The position numbers and the translations under genes were made by a program. Shown here in pieces: positions 42,341-51,713 of a stretch of 64,000 bases of DNA (its first letter is position 1; each line of letters starts with the position of its first letter). The notes under the pieces are model-generated. The model did no database searches. It was given only the letters and a program-made list of their open reading frames with translations, and was not told the DNA's origin. Source of the DNA: Paenibacillus prosopidis (GTDB lineage: Bacteria; Bacillota; Bacilli; Paenibacillales; Paenibacillaceae); contig NZ_QPJD01000003.1 in the NCBI RefSeq assembly GCF_003337375.1, positions 248,001 through 312,000 on the forward strand. Reading direction: 5' to 3'.

Positions 42341-43603
42341 GTGAAGGCCGAGAAAATAGTGGATGAAATTAAGAAACGCGCTATGAAGCTCGAAAGTGCA
42401 GACGATCTTGACGCGATCGTTCAAGCCATTGGAGATGCTGATTTTGTTCTGCTTGGGGAAGCTTCGCACGGGACCTCAGAGTTTTATACCTTACGTGCTG
42501 AATTATCTAAGCGTTTAATTGTCGAAAAAGGCTTCTCCTTTATCGCTGTGGAAGGGGACTGGCCGTCTTGTTACACTTTGAATCGTTATATCAAACAATA
42601 CGAAGATTCTGCTGTAAAGGTCAGAGAAGCTCTCCGTGATTTTAATCGCTGGCCAACGTGGATGTGGGCGAATAACGAGGTGATGAATTACGCGGAATGG
42701 CTTTACGATTACAATAAAAATAAGACTGACGGGAGAAAGGTAGGCTTTTACGGAATCGACGTATACAGTCTGTGGGAGTCCATGGATGAAATCCTGAGTC
42801 ACTTGAAGAAAACGGGATCACCAGAAATGGAAGCGGCTCAAAAGGCTTTTGATTGTTTTGACCCCTACAAGCGCGATCCTCAAACTTATGGGGTTTCGGC
42901 TGCTTTCTTATCTGAAAGCTGCGAGGAAGAGGTAGTTAAGCTGTTGACCGATCTTCAAGCCAAACGACAGCTAAGTAAGGGAGAAGATGAATCAGCTCTG
43001 AGCGATGAATTGAATGCCCTTGTTGCGGTCAACGCCGAACGATATTACCGGTCGATGGTTCAAGGCGGCCCGGATTCCTGGAACGTCCGGGATCGTCATA
43101 TGGTCGAGGCGCTTAATCGGATTAAAGCATTTTACGGACCGGATGCAAAGGCAATTGTATGGGAGCATAACACGCATATCGGCGATGCAAGGGCGACGGA
43201 CATGGAAGCCGACGGGATGGTGAACGTTGGACAGCTGCTCCGTGAGCAGTACGGCGATAATCGAGTCTATGTCGTAGGATTCGGAACACACCGGGGTACC
43301 GTAATTGCTGCTGATCAGTGGGGCGGTGAAATGCAAGCCATGATGGTACCGGAAGCCCAGTCAGGCAGCTGGGAAGATGTGTTGCATAAGGCAGGAGCAT
43401 ATGACAAGATTCTGCTTTTTGACCATGACCTAGAGCCTTTCCAAGTGCCGATAGGGCACCGGGCTATTGGAGTCGTATACAATCCCCGCCGCGAAAGAGG
43501 AAATTATGTGCCGTCTGTTATAGCCCGGCGATATGACGCTTTTGTATATGTTGACGAATCAAAAGCACTCGCCCCTCTAAGACAAGAAATACTACATTAC
43601 TAA
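42341..43603 (+). CDS. Erythromycin-esterase family protein
   Basis: This 420-residue protein belongs to the erythromycin esterase-like family, whose founding members hydrolyse the macrolide lactone. Visible signatures are VLLGEASHGTSEFYTLRAEL (catalytic His and Glu near residues 43-50), AVEGDWPSCYTLNRYI, VWEHNTHIGDAR and VYVVGFGTHRG. Many members in Bacillales are not resistance enzymes, so the substrate is open. The GTG start lies about nine bases after AAGGGGA. It stands alone between divergent and convergent neighbours. Confidence 0.9.
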   Translation: MKAEKIVDEIKKRAMKLESADDLDAIVQAIGDADFVLLGEASHGTSEFYTLRAELSKRLIVEKGFSFIAVEGDWPSCYTLNRYIKQYEDSAVKVREALRDFNRWPTWMWANNEVMNYAEWLYDYNKNKTDGRKVGFYGIDVYSLWESMDEILSHLKKTGSPEMEAAQKAFDCFDPYKRDPQTYGVSAAFLSESCEEEVVKLLTDLQAKRQLSKGEDESALSDELNALVAVNAERYYRSMVQGGPDSWNVRDRHMVEALNRIKAFYGPDAKAIVWEHNTHIGDARATDMEADGMVNVGQLLREQYGDNRVYVVGFGTHRGTVIAADQWGGEMQAMMVPEAQSGSWEDVLHKAGAYDKILLFDHDLEPFQVPIGHRAIGVVYNPRRERGNYVPSVIARRYDAFVYVDESKALAPLRQEILHY

Positions 43604-43650
43604 ACACTTTAAGGCTGCAACCCATGCAGCCTCTTTATTTTCGATAACGA

Positions 43651-44631
43651 TTATAATGAGTGCGCATCTATCCACGCTATAAGGAATTTTAGCTTCCCGT
43701 CAAAGTAGCCATCGTCCTGCCATGCTCCCCAAATGGCGCTATTCCCCGTATGAAGTCCCATCAGCCAAAGCTGTCTAGCTGCAACGAATAATGGAATCAT
43801 TTCAAGATCATTAGCTTTTAATGGACGTTCCTTTGTATAAGCATCCAGAAAGGCATCCCAGCATTCATCCTTAAAGTCTTCCTTTTTGGATCTGCCATGG
43901 ACTCGGTCCCATAGAAAAACAGAGAGATCATAAGAACGCCATCCAATTCCGCAGCAGTCGAAATCAAAGTGTGTTACATTACCGGAGTCAGAATGAAAAA
44001 CGTTCCAGCCATGCAAATCACCATGACAGACGCCCCAATCAAGAGCTCCTTCGGTCAGAGCATTGAGTCGGTTTTTTAATCGGCTGGCTGTCTCCGTTAA
44101 GAACTTTAAGTCATCCGGCCGATGGTGTAAAAACGGGAGAATCTTCTCAAGCGGTTCATCAAACAGATGAGTTGAAGAAAGCTCGAACCGTTTATACTTG
44201 GGTACATAACTATCCATAGCTTTGTGTAGTTGAGCTGTGGAGTGACCATATAATCGACTTGTATCAACATCAACTTTTGCTGATCCGTCTGCAAAAGTAA
44301 ACAAAACGGCATATCGCATTCCTTCAGGGGCCTCAATTTCAGTCAACAACTGGCCGTCTTTATTTGGAATTGGGTACGAAACCGGAATCCCGAAGCGATT
44401 TAAATGTAATAACAGATCCAGTTCAAAGCGAATATCTGCTTCTGATCGCCATTGATGTTTATAAATACGTAAAACGAAAGGCCCATTTTCCGTTTCGACC
44501 ATATAGGTGTCGTTCAAACCGTTCGCAATGAACCGGCTTTTGATTGGCGTACCGATATGGTAAAGAATTGCCATCGTTTTGAAAAGATTTTCTTTATCAA
44601 AAACAGTATGTATCGCAGGTATATAGACCAA
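43651..44631 (-). CDS. Phosphotransferase, aminoglycoside-phosphotransferase (APH) fold
   Basis: This 326-residue kinase has an APH/choline-kinase fold. The catalytic loop GVCHGDLHGWNVF holds the Asp and Asn of the Brenner motif, and THFDFDCCGIGWRSYDLSVF holds the metal-binding Asp. The N-terminal lobe has TYMVETENGPFVLRIYKH with the ATP-binding Lys replaced by Arg or nearby Lys. Such genes phosphorylate sugars, amino alcohols or antibiotics; homoserine-kinase-like members are common in Bacillales. The TTG start has AAAGGGAGAG at good distance. The gene is alone on the minus strand. Confidence 0.88.
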   Translation of the reverse strand: MVYIPAIHTVFDKENLFKTMAILYHIGTPIKSRFIANGLNDTYMVETENGPFVLRIYKHQWRSEADIRFELDLLLHLNRFGIPVSYPIPNKDGQLLTEIEAPEGMRYAVLFTFADGSAKVDVDTSRLYGHSTAQLHKAMDSYVPKYKRFELSSTHLFDEPLEKILPFLHHRPDDLKFLTETASRLKNRLNALTEGALDWGVCHGDLHGWNVFHSDSGNVTHFDFDCCGIGWRSYDLSVFLWDRVHGRSKKEDFKDECWDAFLDAYTKERPLKANDLEMIPLFVAARQLWLMGLHTGNSAIWGAWQDDGYFDGKLKFLIAWIDAHSL

Positions 44632-44817
44632 GCAGCACTCTCCCTTTCGGTCGTTTCATGAATATATAATCTTATCCTAGCTGAATTTCAGAAAGAAAGG
44701 GATAGAAATAATGGTTATAATCGTTCTTTACGATTTGACTATCTGTCGTTTACGCAATGAGGGATTGAGAGACGACAAAAAAACAAGCTGCCGATTTTAT
44801 TCGGTAGCCTGTTTAGC

Positions 44818-45306
44818 TTATTGTGACAGCATTTGATCAACCTTCTTTTTCATGGAGGCTACGACTATCTTTTTGTAGTGAATCGCTAATATCAGCACTT
44901 GGATTTGCTGCTTTCGAGATAGCTGCTTCAAACGAGGTTCTTCCTTCAGGAAGATGCGTACGATCGACCAGGCCGCTGGGGTTATGCGTTCAGGTTTGAT
45001 ATCAGGTAAATAGTTAAGCAGCCGTTTATTGCGGAAACGATACAACCATGATTTTACTTGGGCTTTGGGCTTGCTTTCATCAACTAAGCAGGGCGCAGCT
45101 ACCTTTTTGGTATGTTTGCGAAGAAATTCGTACCGGTCATTCCCAAGCAGGATCATATAACTGCCGTCCTTGCGGTTTTTGCGCACCACCAACAAATGCA
45201 TGCAGTCCCACATCATCAAACGAAGCTTCCGGATATGCGAGGTCAAATTGGAGGGAATATCAGGCCTTATCTTACTTAGAGGTATATACTGGACGGTGAA
45301 TCGCAT
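44818..45306 (-). CDS. Conserved ParB-like protein, unknown function
   Basis: This basic protein of 162 residues has an N-terminal ParB/sulfiredoxin-like segment: FTVQYIPLSKIRPDIP, then LLVVRKNRKDGSYMILLGND and RYEFLRKHT, the layout of ParB N-terminal domains. The C-terminal part is helical and rich in Lys and Arg. From memory, similar proteins are conserved in Paenibacillus without known role. I chose the ATG at 45306 because AAGGAGG lies six bases upstream; the ATG two codons earlier touches that site. No partner parA gene is next to it. Confidence 0.72.
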   Translation of the reverse strand: MRFTVQYIPLSKIRPDIPSNLTSHIRKLRLMMWDCMHLLVVRKNRKDGSYMILLGNDRYEFLRKHTKKVAAPCLVDESKPKAQVKSWLYRFRNKRLLNYLPDIKPERITPAAWSIVRIFLKEEPRLKQLSRKQQIQVLILAIHYKKIVVASMKKKVDQMLSQ

Positions 45307-45567
45307 ATACATCCTCCTTCCCCTTAATGAATATATATGAGCGGAATGCATTGTCCTAGTCACCGGATTGTCATGATGAAATTGAATTACTTGTTCGGAT
45401 GTTATAGATGAATAAACGGGGGTTATATCAAACAAATCTAACAAGCGGATATCCCGATCCGAAAGGATTGCTTATGAAGCGCGTAAGCAGCCTCACATTA
45501 TAGGTTCGAGTAATCGAATCTGAGGATCAGAGAATCTAAGGATATGACGCAAATATGTCCCGCAACT

Positions 45568-45594
45568 AAAAAGCCGCACCGAGCGGCTTTTTTT
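45568..45594 (+). terminator. Intrinsic terminator
   Basis: AGCCGC pairs with GCGGCT around ACCGA, with A and T runs on either side, so it can act in both directions. It may close the minus-strand island side. Confidence 0.7.
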
Positions 45595-45856
45595 CATGGT
45601 CCCATATAAAAAGGATCTCGCGTCCCAACCAGCCTCAATAATGATAAGTAGGGGTGAACATTATAGCGCTCGAGATCGAGTCCCACGGGCAGCACATATT
45701 TATCTTACGTTTAAGATTAGCCGAGGGAACCGCATCATTTACGCCTGGTGTTAGCTACGCAGGTTTTAATGAAAAAAAACTGGGAAAACCCTGAAGTTAT
45801 AAAGCAAAGGAATGAAGATTTTAGATTAGGATTAAAGCTCATTAGGGGCGCTGCTC

Positions 45857-45942
45857 GGGTGACATCAAAACTGTGACTACACCCGTAGAAGCCTGTGTGG
45901 CGTGATCTAAGGACAAGGGTTCAAATCCCCTCGCCTCCACCA
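45857..45942 (+). ncRNA. ssrA: tmRNA (ssrA) 3'-end fragment, probable attachment-site scar
   Basis: The last 86 bases match the 3' end of Bacillales tmRNA in layout. There is a pseudoknot stem GGGTG (45857-45861) with CACCC (45880-45884), where B. subtilis has GAGUG/CGCUC, then CTACACCCGTAGAAGC, GGACAAGGGTTCAAATC and CGCCTCCACCA. The 5' half of tmRNA (GGGGGCG, tag reading frame) is not found upstream. The T-stem has an A-C mismatch, so this is a decayed copy. ssrA is a classic integration site, and integration duplicates exactly its 3' end. No integrase gene is seen in the window. Confidence 0.65.
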
Positions 45943-45943
45943 A

Positions 45944-45971
45944 CCCAATCCGAATGAGGACTGGGTTTTTC
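45944..45971 (+). terminator. Terminator behind the tmRNA fragment
   Basis: ACCCAATCC pairs with GGACTGGGT (one mismatch) around a GAATGA loop, followed by TTTTT. It keeps the usual ssrA position. Confidence 0.7.
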
Positions 45972-46102
45972 TGTGTCCTATTATCTGAATGATGACACTA
46001 AGGCAACCATACGTTCTTGACGGCTGCCATATCTACTATAGCAGGTATTTTAGTGCAACTATCATGCTTGTACGTTCGTTCTGATAATTAGGGGGTGGTA
46101 GA

Positions 46103-46885
46103 ATGAAACAATTCGTTTTGATTCTTTTTCTAATTTTAACCGTTACTGGATGCGGGTCGAATATGCAATCAGCATATGGCGACCTGGAGACTCTTACCCA
46201 CGACTTTAACCAGAATGGGCTTGCAATAAAAGCTAATATAAAGGTAGGTAAAACCATTAAAGTAAATGCATCGATTACTAATAACAGCGGGGAAACAATT
46301 ATTTATAATGGGCGTTGCGGCATTCCTTTTAGTATATCTGTGAAAAAGGAAGATGCCCATTCGCACCTCATTACACGTGATGAAAAAGAAGTAGGTTGTG
46401 ATGATATATTTGATCCCAATGATTTAAGGGAAATGGAACCGAACGAAACATTTGAAAAAGAAATAATATTTAAACGCGAGGTTAGTTTAACGAGTAGACG
46501 CACTGTGAGTGCATTAAGTGGCATGTATGAGGTGTCTTTTTCCTTCCAAATGCATGACAATGAGAAAGTCTTTTCGTCATTACCATTAGAATTGATGATG
46601 GACAAAGAACCTGAAATAATGACTGTGAATCAAGCAAAAGAGTTCGCAAAAGAAAGTATAGAAGTGATGAAATGGTTTGATGAACATGAAAAAGAAGATA
46701 TGTCCATCGAATCAGAGGACGCCATTTTAAGCGATGGAATGTGGACAGTTATGTTTCATGCTGTTCACATAGACAAAGATGGTGTTGATCGAATTATCAT
46801 CAACATGGATGCTAAATCTGGGGATATTAAGGGGATTCATTATGAAGAGGTAAGTAAAGAGGTATTGGAAATGTTAGATAAATAA
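46103..46885 (+). CDS. Lipoprotein with BsuPI-like domain
   Basis: This 260-residue lipoprotein has a signal peptide ending in TVTGC, so Cys17 is the lipid site. The middle third resembles the Ig-like intracellular-proteinase-inhibitor (BsuPI) fold: KTIKVNASITNNSGETIIYN, then LREMEPNETFEKEIIF and LSGMYEVSFSF. The C-terminal ~85 residues look like a PepSY-type domain (NQAKEFAKESIEVMKWF). The related lipoprotein at 58164-58703 has the first domain only. The ATG follows GGGGGTGG. The role is unknown, presumably on the outer face of the membrane. Confidence 0.75.
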   Translation: MKQFVLILFLILTVTGCGSNMQSAYGDLETLTHDFNQNGLAIKANIKVGKTIKVNASITNNSGETIIYNGRCGIPFSISVKKEDAHSHLITRDEKEVGCDDIFDPNDLREMEPNETFEKEIIFKREVSLTSRRTVSALSGMYEVSFSFQMHDNEKVFSSLPLELMMDKEPEIMTVNQAKEFAKESIEVMKWFDEHEKEDMSIESEDAILSDGMWTVMFHAVHIDKDGVDRIIINMDAKSGDIKGIHYEEVSKEVLEMLDK

Positions 46886-47273
46886 GCTTCGCAGAGAAAG
46901 GGGTAAATTATTATTTTGCTACTGCGAATTTTACAGCTATTTGTATTCGAAGAAATATTGGTGCTTCTCTCAGCCGACTTTTTCCATTGGAAATTTTCCG
47001 CTATTCAACAATACCGGGGTGATAAAAGTTCAACCTTCTGTAAGGCTGCAGCATCTCTTATACTGAAATCACAGCGAGGCCGTAAAGCCTCATGCTAAAA
47101 ATAAGCAGAATGTGGATGATCCACAAAAAACAAGAGGAACTGGGCAGAAACCCTATTGATTGGTAGACGCAGCTTGGCATAATCACAAACAAAAGCCAAC
47201 CCAAAAAAATGTAATGTTACCGATATTTCACATTGGCGAAATGTCTATTGGACCACTAGAAAGGATGATAATA
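46886..47273. other. Long gap, no gene recognised
   Basis: This 388-base gap shows a short frame (46916-47098) with no ribosome binding site and no family resemblance, and a small hairpin (GAGGC / GCCTC near 47070). The stretch before the GRAS gene (47150-47260) is A-rich and may contain its promoter; I see no clear -35/-10 pair. Confidence 0.4.
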
Positions 47274-48374
47274 ATGACAGTTTTGCAATTATCCTCTTAC
47301 GACAAGCTCAAGTCATTGCTGCTCGGATCGATGGTTGATGGAGGTGAAACGGTTGCCCGGACGGAGCTTGCCCGTTTCGCGGAGACACTGGAGATCGCGG
47401 AGAATCCTGACGACATGCTGCCTTATTTATTCGCCACGGCCCTGATGAAGAGGCTGGATCCCGTCCGAAACGAACAAATGAACCTTTATTTGCGGAAGTA
47501 CGATGTTCCGCAGATCGAGCTGTTTAATTTGCTCGCACAAAAATATCCGTTGGTCGCCAACGCATCGCGTTTTGCGAATAGCCTGCTGGCCCGCTATGTC
47601 CATCCCGGCGAACCTGTTTCGTTTCTGGAGATCGGGATCGGCACCGGACGCCAAATCGTATCGCTGCTTCAGGAGCTGGCGCTTCAGGATAGACGCCCTT
47701 CGTCGATTGAGCTGTTTGCGATCGAACCAAACGAACAGTGCTTGCGGCAAGCGCAGGAGAACGTTATGGTAGCCGCCGAAAGCTGCGGAATCCGCGTCTC
47801 GTTTCATCCGATTCCGTATGAAATCGAGAGCATGCCGGACGAGATTTGGAGTAGGTTAGCCGTAGGCAGCAGCAAGATTGTCAATGCATCCTTCGCGCTG
47901 CACCACATTCGCGATACGCATGCGGGATCAGCAGGTAAGAATGGCGTATTGCGCAAGCTTAGCTCGCTTCGTCCGGCCGTCGTCGTCATGTGCGAGCCGG
48001 ATTCGGACCATCAGACGTCCGACGCGATCAGCCGGTTCATTAATTGCTGGCAGCATTTCTCCCTGGTGTTCGAATTGATCGATCAGTTGGATATACCGCC
48101 GGAACAAAAGCGCGCGCTGAAAATTTTCTTCAGTCGCGAGATCGAGGACATTATCGGAAACCCCGAGCATTTGCGCTGTGAACGCCATGAGTCGACGGCT
48201 CATTGGATCGACCGGTTGGAACGGGCCGGTTTCTCGCCGAACCCGGACATGAACGGCTTATCCCTGCACATCCCAATGGGGGTATTGAGCACCTCGGATG
48301 AATGGCACATCGGTCTGGGTGCCGGCGAAATCAATCTCGTTTCCGTTATTTGCGCCGTTCCGAAAAAAGGTTAA
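47274..48374 (+). CDS. Bacterial GRAS-family protein (methyltransferase fold)
   Basis: This 366-residue protein carries the bacterial form of the GRAS domain, related to the plant SCARECROW/DELLA regulators and to Rossmann-fold methyltransferases. Visible GRAS motifs are VSFLEIGIGTGRQIVSLLQEL (glycine-rich loop), NASFALHHIRD, LRPAVVVMCEPDSDHQ (the R-x-x-x-V-V-x-x-E region), FFSREIEDIIG and HWIDRLERAGF. A helical N-terminal part (residues 1-~110) precedes it. The ATG at 47274 has AAAGGATG upstream; a frame extension to 47160 lacks a site. The small-molecule target is unknown. It is followed by a terminator and a group II intron. Confidence 0.85.
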   Translation: MTVLQLSSYDKLKSLLLGSMVDGGETVARTELARFAETLEIAENPDDMLPYLFATALMKRLDPVRNEQMNLYLRKYDVPQIELFNLLAQKYPLVANASRFANSLLARYVHPGEPVSFLEIGIGTGRQIVSLLQELALQDRRPSSIELFAIEPNEQCLRQAQENVMVAAESCGIRVSFHPIPYEIESMPDEIWSRLAVGSSKIVNASFALHHIRDTHAGSAGKNGVLRKLSSLRPAVVVMCEPDSDHQTSDAISRFINCWQHFSLVFELIDQLDIPPEQKRALKIFFSREIEDIIGNPEHLRCERHESTAHWIDRLERAGFSPNPDMNGLSLHIPMGVLSTSDEWHIGLGAGEINLVSVICAVPKKG

Positions 48375-48430
48375 ATAATGTTGGTGATCAATGTCGAATA
48401 ATGAAACGTCTAAAACAGATTCTTAAACGA

Positions 48431-48468
48431 GAGTTGAGGAGATTGCCTGCGGCAACTCCTTTTTTTTG
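48431..48468 (+). terminator. Intrinsic terminator after the GRAS gene
   Basis: GAGTTG pairs with CAACTC, followed by eight T. The group II intron begins about nine bases after the T run. Confidence 0.8.
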
Positions 48469-48476
48469 TTGAAGGA

Positions 48477-50397
48477 GTGCCCAGAGGCACGCATCTTCTA
48501 GCCGGTGAAAATCCGGTCATGGGAGGGGCCAAGCCCCCATGTAGCTAGGATGCCTGCGTACGGCGAAAGCTTTGCGCAGAAGCGCATCGACAAAAGTCTT
48601 GTCGGAGACAGGGCGAGCAACATGCCAGGCCGTAACATTAAGTGAATCCTGCCGCGTCGTCAAAAAGGCCTCGCAAGAGGGAGAAGGGGAAGCCGAACCT
48701 CGCTTCAACGGGTGAAGGCCACGGAAACTGCTATGAACTTGGAGCGGCAGTGAAGAATCCTCCGGCGTAAGGGGATCGGCATGGTATGAAAGAGGATGCA
48801 GTGAACTGGGGAGACCCTCCCCTGCACGGAAGTTTTTTTTAAAAAAAAAGAACCGTAAAGAAGCGGTCTATAAATCCAAAAGATGAAGTGATCGGCTTGC
48901 AGGAAGGGAGTCCGAGGGGCTCATAGTACTGAGGAACTGCAGGACAACACAACCTGCAGGAGGGAAGGAGCCCTGCTTTGTTCATGTTTCTTAAGGAGGT
49001 ACGAGTCAGTGAATGCCCAAGGGCTAACGACACCAAAGGAAAACGTTCAACAACTCCAAGAGAAGCTAGGTCGTGCGGCCAAGGAAAACAAGAAGCGAAG
49101 ATTCCATGCTCTGTATGACAAGGTGTACCGAAGGGATATTCTGTGGGAAGCGTGGAGGCGAGTACGCGCAAACAGAGGCGCAGCGGGTGTAGATGAACAA
49201 ACCCTTGCAGACATTGAGAAGCAAGGTGAATTTCAGTTCATAGAAGAATGCCACCAACTGCTGAAGGAAGGGGACTACCATCCTTCGCCTGTTCGGAGGA
49301 AGTACATCCCCAAGAAGGATGGAAAACAAAGGCCGCTCGGCATCCCGACCATTCGTGACCGAGTCGTACAAATGGCAGCTTGTCATTGAGCCTATCTTTG
49401 AAGCGGATTTCCAAGAAAGCTCGTTCGGCTTCCGCCCAAAACGCAGTGCCAAACAAGCGCTAGAACGAATCCGAAAAGCATGCAATCGCAAAGGGAATTG
49501 GGTGGTCGACGTCGACATCCAAGGATACTTCGACAACATCAACCAAGAGAAGCTAATGAAGCTGGTCGTTATGCGAATCAGTGATCGGCGAATATTGAAG
49601 TTGGTGAGGAAGTGGCTCAGTGCGGGGGTCATGGAGGAAGGAAGCGTTCGGCGGTCGGATTTAGGGACACCGCAGGGTGGAGTTATCTCGCCGTTACTAG
49701 CAAACATCTATTTGAACTACCTTGATCTGTTATGGGAACGCCATGGAAAACCGTTAGGAGAATTAACACGTTATGCGGACGATTTCGTGGTTGTATGCAA
49801 AACTAGAAAGGACGCCATGCGTGCATATGAACTCATCCGGACGATCATGGAACGGTTAGAGTTGACCCTGCATCCGACCAAAACACGGATAGTGGGTTTA
49901 TGGACGGGAGAAGAAGGCTTTGACTTTCTGGGGATGCATCATCGTAAGACCAAAGCGGAGACGTCACAAGCACGTGTCTACTACACGACACAGCAATGGT
50001 TAACGCAGAAAGCAGAAACACGCATACGCGAAGTGGTGAAGGAACGACTTGCACCACCCAGTATGCGTAAGTGTTCATTTGCAGAACATGTCGCATGGTT
50101 AAACCCCAAGATTCAAGGTTGGCGGAATTACTACTACACGGCTTACAGCCAACGGAAATTAGCCAAGCTAGATTGGTACATCTTACAGCGGTTCACAAGA
50201 TGGTATGCGAAGAAACGGCAACGAGTGAGATGGATGGGATCCTTTCAAGAGGTAAGGCATTTGACAAAATTACATGGATTGAAGAAGCTCTTGTAATCTG
50301 CATGCCCATGAATGACGAACATCGGAAAGCCGTATGAGGGAAAACCTCACGTACGGTTTGATGAGGAGGGGCTGGGAGACCAGCTCTTTACTCTAGT
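48477..50397 (+). mobile_element. Group II intron (boundaries approximate)
   Basis: The RNA begins near GTGCCCAGAGGCAC at 48477, a GTGYG-like 5' end with a paired CCAGAGG start. About 530 bases of structured RNA precede the maturase gene. Downstream lies domain V (AAAGCCGTATGAG...GTACGGTTTGATG, 50326-50362) and then a domain VI-like hairpin (GGGGCTGGGAGACCAGCTC). The exact 3' end, near ACTCTAGT at 50390-50397, is a guess. The element sits right behind a transcription terminator, a preferred location for some bacterial group II introns. Its reverse transcriptase gene is frameshifted, so it probably cannot move by itself. Confidence 0.85.
49009..50296 (+). pseudogene. ltrA: Group II intron reverse transcriptase/maturase, frameshifted
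   Basis: The gene opens at GTG 49009 (AAGGAGGTAC site) and runs to a stop at 49389, just after RDRVVQMAA. The second frame goes on with LVIEPIFEADFQESSFGFRP, the catalytic YADDFVVVC and the maturase domain (WLNPKIQGWRNYYY). A five-base loss near 49376-49381 explains the switch: GCAGCTAAGCTTGTC, encoding the usual QMAAKLV, would become GCAGCTTGTC by slippage between AGCT repeats. No HNH endonuclease domain is present. If the break is real, splicing and mobility would depend on a maturase supplied elsewhere. Confidence 0.85.
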
Positions 50398-50528
50398 AGC
50401 GGGCAGGTTTGCATAGTAAACCATGTTTATGAGAGGAGGAAAAAACCAGTCCCTGAAGAATAATAGTTAAAAATGATTATGCTAATTATGGAAATAAGAT
50501 GATCGAGGAGTGGAGGTAGGTCCTAAGG

Positions 50529-51446
50529 ATGAACAAACGTTATTGTTTCAAACAAAATGAAATCGAAAATATTATTAACCGTTTTGGCAAAGATTTTTAT
50601 GAAAAAGTTTTGAGTGATATCGAAGTATATGCTGATAAGTGGACTTTAACCTCTATTCAATTTATTCCTTCATATTCTGCAAACATAGTTTTTATATGCT
50701 GTTCAGAAAACTTTGGAAACGTAGTGATTAAAATAGGTAATCCTTCTTTCGGAGAAACTTTCACAGAATTTAATACTTTGTGTGAATATAACGGAAGACG
50801 ATTTTGCAGAGTCTTTGACGAAGATATTGAAAATGGCGTGATACTTGAAGAATGTGTTCAGCCTGGGAATCCTTTAAGGGATGAGAGTTCTCTTCTTAAG
50901 AGACTATCCGTATTTTGTTCCCTATACAATGGCTTGCATATTACGCCCGCTAAAGCAGAAATATATCCAACTTACACAGAGTGGGTCGGTAGGATAACAG
51001 AATACATGAGCAAGCGACAAGATTGTAAAGAATTATATTTGTATATGAAAAAAGCAAAAGATATCTGCCTATCGGTTTCTACTATTTATTCACAAAAGAT
51101 GCTGCTTCATGGCGACTTTCATCATGATAATATTTTACTTGGTAATGATGGAGAGTATATAATTATTGACCCTAAAGGCGTAATAGGCGATCCTGTATTT
51201 GATGTTCCACGTTTTATATTAAATGAATTTGGTGATGAAATAACTACGGAATTATATAAGAAAATAAACGATATAATATACATCTTAGAAAAAAAGCTTA
51301 ATATTCCAAACGACATATTAAAACAATGCCTTTATGTGGAAACTGCAATGGGGATATGCTGGAGCGTAGAAGACGGCTCAACCCCTGAGGAATATCCGAG
51401 TCTTATAAAAAAGGTTGCTTTCGCAGAAACAATTTTGACTACTTGA
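50529..51446 (+). CDS. APH-fold phosphotransferase (streptomycin-kinase-like)
   Basis: This 305-residue kinase has an aminoglycoside-phosphotransferase fold. The catalytic loop MLLHGDFHHDNILLGND contains the Brenner motif, and YIIIDPKGVIGDPVFDVPRF contains the metal-binding Asp and the IGDP segment found in APH(6)-type streptomycin kinases. The N-terminal lobe has NVVIKIGNPSFGE. The DNA is AT-richer than most of the window, which suggests transfer. The ATG at 50529 has GAGGTAGGTCCTAAGG upstream. It lies behind the group II intron and has no obvious operon partner. The true substrate is untested. Confidence 0.85.
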   Translation: MNKRYCFKQNEIENIINRFGKDFYEKVLSDIEVYADKWTLTSIQFIPSYSANIVFICCSENFGNVVIKIGNPSFGETFTEFNTLCEYNGRRFCRVFDEDIENGVILEECVQPGNPLRDESSLLKRLSVFCSLYNGLHITPAKAEIYPTYTEWVGRITEYMSKRQDCKELYLYMKKAKDICLSVSTIYSQKMLLHGDFHHDNILLGNDGEYIIIDPKGVIGDPVFDVPRFILNEFGDEITTELYKKINDIIYILEKKLNIPNDILKQCLYVETAMGICWSVEDGSTPEEYPSLIKKVAFAETILTT

Positions 51447-51713
51447 TTTGGGGAAACTTCACGTTCCTCAATAATGTATAGCATGTCTAAACACTACTAA
51501 CCCATGATGTACAGATGTTATCACGCGTTTACAAGGAAGTACTCCGATTCAAATCTGAGAATGAAAACGAGAACTATGTATGTTGAATTGTTAACAAATT
51601 GTTCAATTTGATTTGCAATATGTAGCCGTTCAGTTTTGGCTGACACCACCGGAGATGTTTCATTCAATGAAGAAAAACGCAATTGATTTATAACGAGAAG
51701 GGAGGGTTTACGA

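Larger units (their letters stand above)
45445..46102. other. Long gap between genes with island debris
   Basis: This 658-base gap has no convincing gene. It holds an intrinsic terminator (45568), a 35-codon open frame at 45769-45876 (begins MKKNWENPEVIKQRNEDF, no good ribosome binding site), a tmRNA 3'-end fragment (45857-45942) and its terminator. The composition is AT-rich, and the stretch looks like remains of foreign DNA next to an attachment site. I cannot place the 45600-45760 part. Confidence 0.5.

Noticed and set aside
45844..45942. A complete tRNA gene ending in GGTTCAAATC...CCACCA
   Set aside because: A 5' strand (AGGGGCG at 45844) can pair with the acceptor 3' strand, but no D-arm or anticodon arm forms between, and the internal sequence fits the tmRNA pseudoknot better.
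46916..47098. A 60-codon frame before the GRAS gene
   Set aside because: No ribosome binding site and no recognisable pattern. It starts at a TTG right after a gap, so it is probably chance.
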